Shown piece after piece: positions 52,156-61,467 of a stretch of DNA of 64,000 bases. Made by a program: the position numbers and the translations under genes. Position 1 is the first letter of the stretch. Every line of letters begins with the position of its first letter. The stretch covers positions 1 to 64,000 of the forward strand of contig JAHDBA010000014.1 of assembly GCA_020630615.1 (NCBI GenBank). The letters run 5' to 3'. The notes beneath the pieces were generated by a model. The model worked only from the letters and a program-made list of their open reading frames with translations, had not been told where the DNA came from and did not search any database. The stretch is from Myxococcota bacterium (GTDB lineage: Bacteria > Myxococcota > UBA727 > JAHDBA01).

Positions 52156-53316
52156 ATGGAATTTTTATCATTACTGCATTCTAAGAAGCGTTTGATGGCC
52201 TTGGTATTGATGGTCACGACACTTGGCATCGGTTGTTCGACCGATATTGATCTGGAGCTTGGCGCAAACGAAATCGATGGTCAGAGTGATTCGGGGAATC
52301 GAGGACAGGACTCCAATACCTCAAGTAGCGTTTTGGATTTTGATGATGATAGTGCGGATGATGGAGTCACCAATTCGAACTCGCCCAGTGAAATGTCGAA
52401 TCCGCAACCTGCCTTTGATTTGGGTAACTGTGATTATCCCGCTTGGGACACCTCGCTCGCAATCGGCAATGTCGTTCCACCTTTTGCTTTTGCAACAGCA
52501 CTGAATCCTGATGGTTCTCAAACTTCGTTCTCATTTGCTGACTTTTACTGCAATCCTGCTTTTGACGATTACAATAGCATGCTCGTTGGTATTGTCGCTC
52601 AAAACTGTCTGGGTTGTGATGGTTTGATTGCAGCATTTGAACGCGATCAAAGTGCTCTGGACTTATTTGGAACCTACACGCTCTACTTAACCGCAATGGA
52701 CATCAACACGGGCTATGCTCAAACAAGTCAGGCTTCTCATGATTATGTCGAAGGTTATGCCAACAAAGATTTTGGTTTGCGGGTGGGCTCACTCGATCAA
52801 AGTGAAAGCGCTGCCGATCTCATCTCTTGGCTTCCATCTGCATTCCCAGACGCAGCATTTATTGATCGCGACACCATGGAGATTGTTGCTCGAGAGCTAC
52901 CCAGCTATGCCTTAATGTCTGAAGAACTCGCATCAGTAAGCGGCAACAACGACGCAAGTGGTTGTTTAGAAGAGAACCCCGACGTTTCCTCAAGCCGGGG
53001 GCAAGCGACATTAATTGGTGGGTCTTACATTGAAACCTACCTTGGCGGGATTTGCTCTACAGATGACGTTGATGTCTATAAATATGCAGCAGAAGGCTCA
53101 TGGACAGTCAACTTTACTCTAGAAAGCGATTCGCCCAATGTTGGGTTCCGCGTTATTCAAAGTGCTGCCTTCTCCACAGATGGCCCTGTTGTGTATGACA
53201 ATCCGAGTATCAATGGTGAAGATACCTTTAGTGCTCAGGCCAACTATTATTATGTTGAAGTATATTCCTCAGGCGGTACCGGTCTTTATACTCTTACCCG
53301 TACAACCCAAGACTAG
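52156..53316 (+). CDS. Redoxin-domain lipoprotein
   Basis: Lipoprotein of about 386 residues. The ATG at 52156 gives a clean signal (KRLMALVLMVTTLGIGC); the frame is open to 52081. A Ser/Asp/Asn-rich linker is followed at about residue 95 by a thioredoxin-like domain (NVVPPFAFATALNPDG, then VAQNCLGCDGLIAAF with a CxxC active site, and FPDAAFIDRDTMEIV). The C-terminal 100 residues (TYLGGICSTDDVDVYKYAAEG SW and YYVEVYSSGGTGLYTL) look like a beta-sandwich pre-peptidase C-terminal type domain. It likely acts in extracytoplasmic thiol chemistry. purQ starts 5 bases after its stop, an unexpected neighbour for such a protein. Confidence 0.82.
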   Translation: MEFLSLLHSKKRLMALVLMVTTLGIGCSTDIDLELGANEIDGQSDSGNRGQDSNTSSSVLDFDDDSADDGVTNSNSPSEMSNPQPAFDLGNCDYPAWDTSLAIGNVVPPFAFATALNPDGSQTSFSFADFYCNPAFDDYNSMLVGIVAQNCLGCDGLIAAFERDQSALDLFGTYTLYLTAMDINTGYAQTSQASHDYVEGYANKDFGLRVGSLDQSESAADLISWLPSAFPDAAFIDRDTMEIVARELPSYALMSEELASVSGNNDASGCLEENPDVSSSRGQATLIGGSYIETYLGGICSTDDVDVYKYAAEGSWTVNFTLESDSPNVGFRVIQSAAFSTDGPVVYDNPSINGEDTFSAQANYYYVEVYSSGGTGLYTLTRTTQD

Positions 53317-53321
53317 ATTCC

Positions 53322-54041
53322 ATGACTGTACGTGCGCTCATACTCCTAGCGCCCGGCACCAACCGCGCTCAAGACCTTATCCGGGCCCTTGAGCGCGTTT
53401 CGGTTGAGACGAAGATACTCCCGCTTGATCGAAAGGACTACCCTACGCCGGAAAACTTGGATTCCTATCAAGCGCTATTTCTACCCGGTGGGTTTACGTA
53501 CCGAGACCTCCCCCGCCCCGGTGTCACTCAAGCAAAGCGCCTAGCAGAGCAGTTTCCTAACGTGCATTCTCGTTTACTTGAAGGCTCCCTACCGGCTTTT
53601 GGCATTTGCAACGGCTTTCAAACGCTAAACGAACTTGGCGTATTTCCAAATCTTCACTTTGAATTTGTTTCGGCAGCTCCAAAGCGTTTTTTTTCGCGTG
53701 AAATGGAATGTGAACTCGGCCTTGGGCTTGAAGGGGCCCGTCCCAAGCAACGCTTGCTTACAAACCAACACTCTCGTTTCGTATTGCCTGTGGCATTTGA
53801 GCAAGGCTTCGTCCATGAACTTCGACTTATACCTGCATCACAGAAGCTTCTGCATTACAGGGCAAGTTTAGACGATGGTTTTGCCCCAGAGTTTCATCGC
53901 TATTCATGCGCAGGTGTGTGCAGCAGTGAAGGTCGTATCTGGGGAGTAATGCCACACCCTGAAAACGGTGGAGCTAATGGTCTAGAAATACTACGACGCT
54001 TTTGTGACTCTGTTGAGAACCAACATCGAAACAAAAACTAA
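53322..54041 (+). CDS. purQ: FGAM synthase glutaminase subunit PurQ
   Basis: Class I glutamine amidotransferase of 239 residues that feeds ammonia to PurL (step 4 of purine synthesis). Nucleophile Cys in AFGICNGFQTL, His and Glu in MPHPENGG, and the LPGGFTYRD segment typical of PurQ. No purS was found in the window; the small PurL type usually needs it. It starts 5 bases after the redoxin lipoprotein stop and is first of the purine genes. Confidence 0.92.
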   Translation: MTVRALILLAPGTNRAQDLIRALERVSVETKILPLDRKDYPTPENLDSYQALFLPGGFTYRDLPRPGVTQAKRLAEQFPNVHSRLLEGSLPAFGICNGFQTLNELGVFPNLHFEFVSAAPKRFFSREMECELGLGLEGARPKQRLLTNQHSRFVLPVAFEQGFVHELRLIPASQKLLHYRASLDDGFAPEFHRYSCAGVCSSEGRIWGVMPHPENGGANGLEILRRFCDSVENQHRNKN

Positions 54042-54082
54042 GTTGTTCTTTCACTCCTAAACAATTGCTTTAAGCTTCAAAC

Positions 54083-55516
54083 ATGCAAGAAGCGTGCGGA
54101 GTTTTAGGCCTTTATCGGTGGCATGAAGATGTGCATCATCTTGCAGTTGACGCATTGCAATCACTTGAGCATCGAGGCCAAGACGGTTGTGGCTTTGCCT
54201 GGGTCGATGCCACTAACGAAGATGCATCCGATCCAATCTTTCGAGCATATCATAGAAAGGGTCTCGTTGGGGATGCCCGTGCAGATTTCTTGAACCATCT
54301 CCCCAAGACAAGAACATTGATCGGTCATGTTCGCTATGCGACGCACGGCTCTTTTGAGCCCATCAATGCACAACCGATTCTCGCAAATTCTCGACCACAC
54401 GACGCTTTTGCATTGGCCCACAATGGTGCTTTTTTATGCCCGACCTACGATAACGATGGCTCTACCCACTCCGACACGAAAGCATTCGTAAATGCTCTCG
54501 ACACCTTCAATCGTTCATCAATGCCACTCCCCGAGAAAATTCGATCCTTGACGACAGAATGGTCCGGTGCATATTCGTGTCTTCTTTTAAGCCTTGAAAG
54601 TATGATTGCGTTTCGAGACCCAAAAGGTTTTCGCCCCTTATATTATGGGTTTCATTCCAAAGGTGGGCTTGCGATTGCATCTGAAGTTCATAGCCTTAAG
54701 CAACTCGGCGTCTTGGATTTTCAAGAAGTGCCTGCGGGTAGTGTCCTCTCTTTTTCAGGCCGCTCAAAAAATATTAACATTGAAATGTTGTCCTTATTGA
54801 AATCAAAGCCAAAGCACAACTTACAAAGCCCATGCTACTTTGAGTCCATCTATTTTCGCCGTAGTGATCATCAATCAATAGGAAGTCTGAATCGTAAACG
54901 CCATCGTCTTGGCACTAAGCTTGGGCAAGGGCTTCCGGCTCATCTCAATGTTCCTCAGACCGTCATTCTGGGTGTACCCAACTCGGGTAGGTATTATGCA
55001 ACGGGTGTTCATGAGTTCTTAAGCGCTGCCCAGCTCGGCGAGCTCACAAAACGTCAGAACCATCGAACCTTTATTGACCGCGATCGCATATCAAAAGACT
55101 TTCCCTACACGGTTGAAACGCCCCTTGAAGGGAAAAACCTTGTCCTTGTTGACGACAGCCTCGTCACAGGGGAGACGCTTCGCACGCTGAGCGAGCTTTG
55201 TAAAAACCTTGGGGCGCTTAGCATTCATATTCTTTTGGCGGCTCCCCCATTTCAAGGTGCGTGTCGCTACGGGGTCGATGTGCACTCGAGCGATGATACC
55301 CTCTTGGGTTCACTCTTAAGTGAGCACATCAACGACGAGTTGAGCCCGAAGAGCGCCTTGAAGATGAAGATGAATCTTCTTTCTGATGCACTCAGTGTCG
55401 ATTCGCTCCATTGGCTGAGCCCTGAGGAAGGATTCCCTTTTTTTGAGGATGACTCTTCACACGCCATCACACCATGTGCAGCTTGCATGAAGGGAGCCGA
55501 TCCCTTAAGCGCATAA
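54083..55516 (+). CDS. purF: Amidophosphoribosyltransferase PurF
   Basis: First committed enzyme of purine synthesis: PRPP plus glutamine to phosphoribosylamine. 477 residues. The N-terminal Ntn glutaminase domain has Cys in the CGVLGLYRW context after a short MQEA lead, followed by ALQSLEHRGQDGCGFAW, IGHVRYATHGS and HNGAFL. The C-terminal PRTase domain has the PRPP loop LVLVDDSLVTGET. The C-terminus keeps CxxC (CAAC). The next gene, purD-purM, begins 2 bases after its stop. Confidence 0.96.
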   Translation: MQEACGVLGLYRWHEDVHHLAVDALQSLEHRGQDGCGFAWVDATNEDASDPIFRAYHRKGLVGDARADFLNHLPKTRTLIGHVRYATHGSFEPINAQPILANSRPHDAFALAHNGAFLCPTYDNDGSTHSDTKAFVNALDTFNRSSMPLPEKIRSLTTEWSGAYSCLLLSLESMIAFRDPKGFRPLYYGFHSKGGLAIASEVHSLKQLGVLDFQEVPAGSVLSFSGRSKNINIEMLSLLKSKPKHNLQSPCYFESIYFRRSDHQSIGSLNRKRHRLGTKLGQGLPAHLNVPQTVILGVPNSGRYYATGVHEFLSAAQLGELTKRQNHRTFIDRDRISKDFPYTVETPLEGKNLVLVDDSLVTGETLRTLSELCKNLGALSIHILLAAPPFQGACRYGVDVHSSDDTLLGSLLSEHINDELSPKSALKMKMNLLSDALSVDSLHWLSPEEGFPFFEDDSSHAITPCAACMKGADPLSA

Positions 55517-55518
55517 GC

Positions 55519-57801
55519 ATGGCATCCTACGGACATGTTGCGATCATCGGTAACGGGGGGCGAGAACACGCGCTCGCATTGGCATGCGCACAAGCACCTT
55601 GGGTTCAAGGAGTACATCTCTTCGGGTCTCGCGATGACTGTGAGTTCTTTCAACATGATACGATTCAATGGCATTTGCACAACCGTATCGGCGCCCCCAA
55701 TTGGATTGACGCATTAAAACGAGAACTTTGTACTTGGGCAATTATCGGCCCTGAAACTCTTCTCGCGCTGGACCTTGCAACTCAGCTTAGAGAAGCAGGT
55801 ATCGCTTGCGTAGGGCCCTCTGCAAGGCTTGCACGACTTGAAAGCGATAAAGTTTTTGCAAAAAGTCTCTTCAACGAGCTGAAGATTCCAACACCCAAAG
55901 CAACAAGCTTTGATTCTTACGACGCTTTAAAGTCTCACATTGAAGAGAATGCTCTGAGCTTTCCGCAAGTTATCAAGCGTCACGATCTCTGTGGTGGTAA
56001 AGGTGTTGTTATTGTTCACAACAACGAGGAGCTCTTACAACTTGAAAAGCAATGGGCTGCACTTGCAGGCCCATTCCTAGTGGAGGAGTTCCGAGCAGGT
56101 GTGGAGTTTTCATTTCATGTCTTGCTCGATGAGCATGGACATATTCGACTTCCGCTTTCGCGAGATTTCAAAAAACGCTTTGCAAAAGATCAAGGCCCAA
56201 ACACGGGAGGTATGGGAGCGATATGTCCACCGCCCGCTTGGACGAAGAGCGATTCGCTCTGTGTACAAGAAGATATCTTATCGCCTCTTCTTCAATGGAT
56301 CCGTGAGCAGACCTTAGAGAAAAGCTCAACGGGATACCGGGGAGTTCTTTACCTCGGGCTTATGAAAAGTGACCGAGGTCTCGAACTTTTGGAAACCAAT
56401 GTGCGCTTTGGCGACCCAGAGACGCAAGCGATTCTAGCTTCCACAAAAGTAGACTGGGCATCCATACTCCTCACATGCGCCAAAGGAGAACTGCGTCAAA
56501 GCTATGGAAGCGCACATCACATCAAAGCAACCCGGCATGTCAATGTTAAGGCATGGGTACACGAATCCTACCCAAGTCCGGTAGAACCCAGCCCAGTCGA
56601 AATCCACTGCCATAACGCGATCGAAGACGATTTCCATTCAAGCAATCTCGAAGACCCTACGTTCGAAATTATTCGCGGCAACCTCCATCAGGACCCAACT
56701 TGCGCAAATCGCCTAACCGGTGCCGGTCGTATTCTATACTCACGGTCTGTTGGTGATTCGCCGTATCAAGCGCACACAAAGATGCAGAGGTCCATGAAGG
56801 GCTTCACTCATAACTTGAGCATTCGTCATGATATTGTGGGCTGGCCGCTCAGCTATGAAAGTGCAGGTGTCAATGACTTTGCGCTCTACGATCTCGTCCA
56901 ATCAAGTCTTGATAGTGCTTCAGCACGATTTGCAAGCGAAGACTCCAACGCTTTACTTTACACTTGTGATGGCTTGGGTACGAAAACTCTTCTTGCCCGA
57001 AAACCCGAGCATTATGAATCGCTCGCAGCAGATCTTTTCAATCATCTCACCAACGATTTGATTGCCGGCCGGGCTTGGCCGAGCGCAATGCTTGATACCA
57101 TTGTACAACATTCGTTTTCTCCAAAACGAACTCAGCGTTTCCTTGGCGCACTTTCAAAGCAATGTTGCGAACATCAAGTTGATTTGCTTGGAGGCGAGTC
57201 CGCAATCATGCCCAAGCTCATTCGCACTGGCGGCTTTGAGGTCTTGGGGACCATGATTGGGCGAGAGATACCAGAACTCAAATCAGTGGCTTCACTCGAA
57301 GATGGCGACTCGATTGTCGCGTTGCCTTCCAATGGGTTGCACACCAACGGATACTCTTGGATCAATGCAACCTTTTCCCCTTCGGAGCTTGATTCAATCA
57401 CGGTCCCCCTTAAAGAATCGAAAAGGAACTCTTTAGGTGACATTCTACGCACCCCGCATCGTTCGTATCGTGAAGCGACATATTGCCTTCTCAATGCAGG
57501 TGTGTACCCCAAAAAGATTGCACACATTACCGGCGGTGGCCTAGAGCACAATATTCGTAGACTTCTTGAGAAAGATTCGAAGCATCAACTCATACTTAAT
57601 TGGGAAAGCTTTGAAGAGCCAACCCTCTATCAGTGGTTTCGGGAAAACCTTTTTTGGAGCACCCAAGCCATGCGTACGACTTTCAATATGGGCGTGGGCT
57701 TCGTCTACATCATCTCTCAAGACACCTTTGAATCCGCCCTCGATGCCCTAAGCAATTTTAAGGCATGGAAACTTGGTGAGATACACGAGAGACGGGTGTA
57801 A
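55519..57801 (+). CDS. purD-purM: Fusion of GAR synthetase (PurD) and AIR synthetase (PurM)
   Basis: One uninterrupted 760-residue protein. Residues 1 to about 425 are PurD (phosphoribosylamine-glycine ligase, ATP-grasp): GNGGREHALALA, GGKGVVIVHNN, LVEEFRAGVEFSFHV, GPNTGGMGAICPPPAW, NVRFGDPETQA. Residues about 430-760 are PurM (FGAM cyclo-ligase): YESAGVNDFALYDL, TCDGLGTKTL, HLTNDLIAG, LLGGESAIMP, LPSNGLHTNGYSW, ITGGGLEHNIRRLL, FNMGVGFVYI. Both halves are full length. The ATG at 55519 is 2 bases after the purF stop; an extended upstream frame overlaps purF and is not needed. The purN gene follows at once, so the order D-M-N equals that of eukaryotic trifunctional GART. Confidence 0.92.
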   Translation: MASYGHVAIIGNGGREHALALACAQAPWVQGVHLFGSRDDCEFFQHDTIQWHLHNRIGAPNWIDALKRELCTWAIIGPETLLALDLATQLREAGIACVGPSARLARLESDKVFAKSLFNELKIPTPKATSFDSYDALKSHIEENALSFPQVIKRHDLCGGKGVVIVHNNEELLQLEKQWAALAGPFLVEEFRAGVEFSFHVLLDEHGHIRLPLSRDFKKRFAKDQGPNTGGMGAICPPPAWTKSDSLCVQEDILSPLLQWIREQTLEKSSTGYRGVLYLGLMKSDRGLELLETNVRFGDPETQAILASTKVDWASILLTCAKGELRQSYGSAHHIKATRHVNVKAWVHESYPSPVEPSPVEIHCHNAIEDDFHSSNLEDPTFEIIRGNLHQDPTCANRLTGAGRILYSRSVGDSPYQAHTKMQRSMKGFTHNLSIRHDIVGWPLSYESAGVNDFALYDLVQSSLDSASARFASEDSNALLYTCDGLGTKTLLARKPEHYESLAADLFNHLTNDLIAGRAWPSAMLDTIVQHSFSPKRTQRFLGALSKQCCEHQVDLLGGESAIMPKLIRTGGFEVLGTMIGREIPELKSVASLEDGDSIVALPSNGLHTNGYSWINATFSPSELDSITVPLKESKRNSLGDILRTPHRSYREATYCLLNAGVYPKKIAHITGGGLEHNIRRLLEKDSKHQLILNWESFEEPTLYQWFRENLFWSTQAMRTTFNMGVGFVYIISQDTFESALDALSNFKAWKLGEIHERRV

Positions 57802-57823
57802 AAATGCCAAGAGTTGAAGTAAA

Positions 57824-58414
57824 ATGAAATCGATTGCGGTATTGGTGAGTGGTTACGGAAGCAATCTAGAGTTTGTGCTTGAGGCCATTCAGAGTGGCAA
57901 ACTTAACGCAAAAGTGTCGATGGTTCTTGCAGATCGATACGGTACACGTGCATTAAAAATAGCACAGCATCATGCAATACCAACGTATGTGATCGATTAT
58001 AATGCGCTTCAATCCAATGAGGGCGGAGCGAAACGTCGTGAACTTGAAGATCGGATTCATTCATTGGTGATGAAGCAAGATGTGCTCCTATGTTTGGGTT
58101 GGATGCGTATTTTTTCTTCTGAATTTTTGTCAAAGCTAAAGTGCCCCGCACTCAACTTACACCCTGCCTTACCAGGAGAACTCCCAGGGATGAATGCGAT
58201 CAAGCGTGCCTGGGCGAAACACCAAAAGGGCATTCTCAAAAAAAGTGGAGTGATGATTCACCATATGACTTCTGAACTTGATCGTGGCGAGATTGTGTGC
58301 CTGCGAAGAATCAATCTATCGCACTACGAGTCGCTTCAAGAGTTTGAAAAGGCTATGAAGGTTTTGGAGCATGAATGCACTCTCGACGCATTACAACAAA
58401 TGTGTCACGACTGA
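57824..58414 (+). CDS. purN: GAR formyltransferase PurN
   Basis: Transfers the formyl group of 10-formyl-tetrahydrofolate to glycinamide ribonucleotide. 196 residues with VLVSGYGSNLEFVL at the start, LCLGWMRIFSSEFL, the catalytic Asn-His context LNLHPALPGELPG, and a later Asp in SELDRGEIV. The usual GSGSNLQ reads SGYGSNLE. It lies 22 bases after purD-purM and 3 bases before purL. Confidence 0.93.
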   Translation: MKSIAVLVSGYGSNLEFVLEAIQSGKLNAKVSMVLADRYGTRALKIAQHHAIPTYVIDYNALQSNEGGAKRRELEDRIHSLVMKQDVLLCLGWMRIFSSEFLSKLKCPALNLHPALPGELPGMNAIKRAWAKHQKGILKKSGVMIHHMTSELDRGEIVCLRRINLSHYESLQEFEKAMKVLEHECTLDALQQMCHD

Positions 58415-58417
58415 AGT

Positions 58418-60073
58418 GTGAATGAACTTGAACGTTTAACGATGCAAGCACTGCATTCAGAGCACTGTGCACACCCGACTTTTCGCTCGTCGATTCGTCT
58501 TGTTGGCGATGATGGTGACATTTTGGAGTTGAGTTCACTTTACGATGAATTGATTAAGACAACCTATATCCCAGAGAAACACCCATGGGTGCTCTCAGCC
58601 TTTAGTGGTCATGCCGGTGTGGTGTCTTACCATGAAGACGCTTCCGTACTTTCCTTTAAAATGGAGACACACAATCACCCGAGTGCAATTGATCCTTTTG
58701 AGGGTGCAACAACAGGGATTGGCGGTGTGCTTCGCGACATACTTGCAGAGCACACGACCCCGATCATTGCATTTGACGCACTGGGGCTCCCTTCACAAGC
58801 GATCACGAATCCAAGGGCACTGGAAAGCGAGCGAGCTCAAGAACTTATGAAGGGTATTGTCTCTGGGATCGGCGCCTATGGAAATCGCTTTGGTATCCCA
58901 ACAGCCTTTGGTGCACTACGCTTTCACTCGAGATTCCTTGAGAACCCACTCGTTTTTGCAGGCGCGATCGGAGCCGCGCCCACTAACTATAAACCTCCAC
59001 GCAAGCCTCAAGCGCGAGACCTCCTCGTTTTAGTCGGAAAGGAAAGTTCGAGCGATGGTTTTGGTGGTGCTGCATTTTCATCCGGCCCATTGGACCCACG
59101 CATAAATACAAGTCATTGTGTACAAGTGGGTGACCCGATGTCAGGTCGCTTGCTTTCTGATCTGATGGCGCGGCTCAGAAGAGAAAAGCTTTATCTTGAT
59201 TGCGCAGATCTGGGTGCCGGCGGCATTGCGACAGCTGTATGTGAATTAATTGAAGAGCATGGCGCACAACTTGAACTTTCGCCTGAACATGAAGCATCCA
59301 CTTACCCTGAAGCAGACTTTCAAGAATGGTGGCTTGGTGAAACTCAAGAACGAATGCTTCTGGTCATCGCTCCTCAAGACCTCTCGAAGGTGCAATCCTA
59401 TGCACATGACGTCGGACTTCGTAGCCTGAAACTTGGATTTCTGAGCGAGGATGAACACTTGGTTCTTAAAGCCGGTCCGAGGGTTCGACTCAAGTTGAGC
59501 CTTAACGACCGGCGATGGTGTGCGAAAGAGACGCTCAACGCCACTGCGCCGAGTTTTCATTTGCACGATGTCCTATCCATGCCTTCAATTGAAAAGAATG
59601 ACACGTACCCACGTTATGAAGTGAGTGAACGCTTCGATCAACGGATTACGAACTGTGTTTCAAGCGGGTCGCACAACCGATATCGAGAAGCCCAAGCAGC
59701 AATTCGCTTTAAAGCCTATGGAAATGAGTATTGTACTACGACCACCATGACTGTGATCCGAAATGAGCAGGACCCTTTCGACTATGCCTACGCAGCAGTG
59801 GTAAAAACCTTAAAAGATTTGCAGCGTGTGGGTGGTGATATTTCTCGAGCCGCGTTAATGGATAACTTTTCTTGGGGCCGTGTTGATACGCCTCAAAGAT
59901 TGGGGCGACTTGTTCGAGGAGTCCAAGGTTGTTGTCATGCTGCATCGGTTGCAGGCCTACCCTTCATTTCGGGCAAAGACAGTTTGAATAACTCCACTCG
60001 ACTTTCCAATGGCAACGTTGTCGATATTCCTGGGGTTGTTGTTGTTTCTGGGCTTTGTCCTCGCAAAAATTAG
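58418..60073 (+). CDS. purL: FGAM synthase PurL, lacking the C-terminal AIRS-C domain
   Basis: Synthetase subunit that makes FGAM from FGAR, ATP and ammonia from PurQ. 551 residues, shorter than small-type PurL. Seen in order: HSEHCAHPTFRSS, first AIRS-N half (FKMETHNHPSAIDPFEGATT, GIGGVLRD), first AIRS-C half (GGAAFSSGPLDP, DCADLGAGGI), and the second AIRS-N half (DNFSWGRVDTPQRL, FISGKDSLNNSTR, IPGVVVVSGL). It stops there, at a domain boundary; the second AIRS-C domain is missing and no continuation is found in the next 120 bases. The N-terminal lead before HSEHC is also short. Start GTG 3 bases after purN. A terminator follows. Confidence 0.88.
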   Translation: MNELERLTMQALHSEHCAHPTFRSSIRLVGDDGDILELSSLYDELIKTTYIPEKHPWVLSAFSGHAGVVSYHEDASVLSFKMETHNHPSAIDPFEGATTGIGGVLRDILAEHTTPIIAFDALGLPSQAITNPRALESERAQELMKGIVSGIGAYGNRFGIPTAFGALRFHSRFLENPLVFAGAIGAAPTNYKPPRKPQARDLLVLVGKESSSDGFGGAAFSSGPLDPRINTSHCVQVGDPMSGRLLSDLMARLRREKLYLDCADLGAGGIATAVCELIEEHGAQLELSPEHEASTYPEADFQEWWLGETQERMLLVIAPQDLSKVQSYAHDVGLRSLKLGFLSEDEHLVLKAGPRVRLKLSLNDRRWCAKETLNATAPSFHLHDVLSMPSIEKNDTYPRYEVSERFDQRITNCVSSGSHNRYREAQAAIRFKAYGNEYCTTTTMTVIRNEQDPFDYAYAAVVKTLKDLQRVGGDISRAALMDNFSWGRVDTPQRLGRLVRGVQGCCHAASVAGLPFISGKDSLNNSTRLSNGNVVDIPGVVVVSGLCPRKN

Positions 60074-60150
60074 TCCGGGTCATCGATTCCTATCTGAAGA
60101 CCTCAGTTTAAGAACGCAATCATTGAAATATAGATTATCCCAACAAAAAA

Positions 60151-60171
60151 AGACCCTCACGAGGAGAGTCT
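60151..60171. terminator. Bidirectional terminator between purL and a convergent lipoprotein gene
   Basis: Eight-base arms AGACCCTC and GAGAGTCT (one mismatch) around ACGAG. On the plus strand the stem is followed by CTTTTC; on the minus strand by TTTTTTTG. It lies 78 bases after purL and 24 beyond the stop of the minus-strand lipoprotein gene, so it probably serves both, the minus strand better. Confidence 0.75.
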
Positions 60172-60194
60172 CTTTTCTCGAGCCGTTTTGAAAC

Positions 60195-60947
60195 TTAGTA
60201 GGCGAGTTCGAAGTTTGACACGTGGTCATCTTCATCATCATACTCGCTCGCCTGATCAACGATTTGTCCAGAGATGATCACAACTGGAGCAGACTCCTCA
60301 ACGTCAAAAAGGTCTTCTTCTTCGTCATTCTCTTCCGCCGCCTCTTCGATGGCGTCTTGTACATCGCTAACAGCGTTATCGTCGGCTTCCAAAATCTCAA
60401 TTTCAATCATATCTGCACTGTTGTCATAATCATAATTATGATTTTTTGACCGAGAATCCGAACATAAAAGAGACGATACATAGGGTGTAGAGTACTGGTT
60501 GTAACGGTATTCAGCAGTAATATCTTCACCACTTACCATGTCTTCAACAAGCAATTGGGTATCGTAAAACTGATCGCGGCTTGATACAATTCGCGTATTG
60601 GGTCGCTTCATCACAGAGGGGTTTAGCCCAGTGATATCAATTGAGCTCATGACGCTTGAGTCTCGTCCTTCTCCCGCGAGAAAGATATTGATGTCGCTCT
60701 CCGAATAACTATTGACGCTAATCCGTCCGGCTACGCTGTAATTATCGACCTCCCCCATGCTCCCTGTCATCAGCGCATTTTGTTGTGCTTCGGGCTCGTA
60801 AATACTACCATCCCAAGTCTCACCGTCTAAAAGAGTAGCCATAGAAAGGCCCGCGCCGACTACCCAACAACCTGTCATTGAGAGTGCCAAAAGCATGGCA
60901 CCTGTAAGTTGGGTAAGGACTCGAAAATTTTTTATGTTGAGCATCAT
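60195..60947 (-). CDS. Hypothetical lipoprotein with acidic C-terminal region
   Basis: 250 residues, family not recognised. Signal with lipobox LSMTGC. The body (about 30-180) looks beta-rich with repeated hydroxyl and Asp residues; Cys in LLCSDSRSK is single. Residues about 180-240 are very acidic (EEAAEENDEEEDLFDVEE), which could bind cations. SD AAGGAG precedes two adjacent ATGs at 60947 and 60944. A terminator lies just past the stop. Confidence 0.72.
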   Translation of the reverse strand: MMLNIKNFRVLTQLTGAMLLALSMTGCWVVGAGLSMATLLDGETWDGSIYEPEAQQNALMTGSMGEVDNYSVAGRISVNSYSESDINIFLAGEGRDSSVMSSIDITGLNPSVMKRPNTRIVSSRDQFYDTQLLVEDMVSGEDITAEYRYNQYSTPYVSSLLCSDSRSKNHNYDYDNSADMIEIEILEADDNAVSDVQDAIEEAAEENDEEEDLFDVEESAPVVIISGQIVDQASEYDDEDDHVSNFELAY

Positions 60948-61029
60948 CTTTCTCCTTCCAAGTTGATGCTACCAGTGTCATGAGTGGGCGCAAATATATT
61001 TATATAAGGGGATTAATATTAACACCTTA

Positions 61030-61467
61030 TCAGGTTGATGATTTGGCATCCAGCTTAGCCTTATCCGCTGCGCTCTTGATTTCTGCGAAGTATTCCGGAT
61101 CAACTTGGCGAATAAATTCTAATTTTAGATTGTCATTTCGACCGCTGTTTTCACCTTGGTTGAAGAAATCAACCTGAGTATTCATCTCATCGAGTGGCGT
61201 GATCACCACTCGAACGCGATCGCTGTCATTGTTATTGCGCCGCCGTGCAATCACGATTTGTTCACTCATATCAAAATCCCAGCCGTTGTCCCCGAAAAAG
61301 ATCGCGAGATCGGCCTTTGTTTGCTGATTTGAGCGTGGGAAAACATAGTCTTGCATCATCTCTTGTCGAACGTGCTGTGCAGCCGCGAAACCCCGTAGTG
61401 CGGCACAACCATTTAGGAAGACTATCGCTGTGGCGAGTAGGAGTGGGAGAATCTTTGTTCTGTTCAT
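61030..61467 (-). CDS. Hypothetical small lipoprotein
   Basis: 145 residues with signal MNRTKILPLLLATAIVFL and lipobox LNGC. The mature part is a small alpha-beta domain (QTKADLAIFFGDNGWDFDMS, VRVVITPLDEMNTQVDFFNQ) and a Lys/Ala-rich end. The family is not known to me. It lies 82 bases upstream of the other lipoprotein gene on the same strand, so they may be co-transcribed. Confidence 0.7.
   Translation of the reverse strand: MNRTKILPLLLATAIVFLNGCAALRGFAAAQHVRQEMMQDYVFPRSNQQTKADLAIFFGDNGWDFDMSEQIVIARRRNNNDSDRVRVVITPLDEMNTQVDFFNQGENSGRNDNLKLEFIRQVDPEYFAEIKSAADKAKLDAKSST

Noticed and set aside
60009-60191. Frameshifted continuation of purL in another frame
   Set aside because: The frame after the stop encodes no AIRS-C sequence; the missing domain is not explained by a single frameshift.
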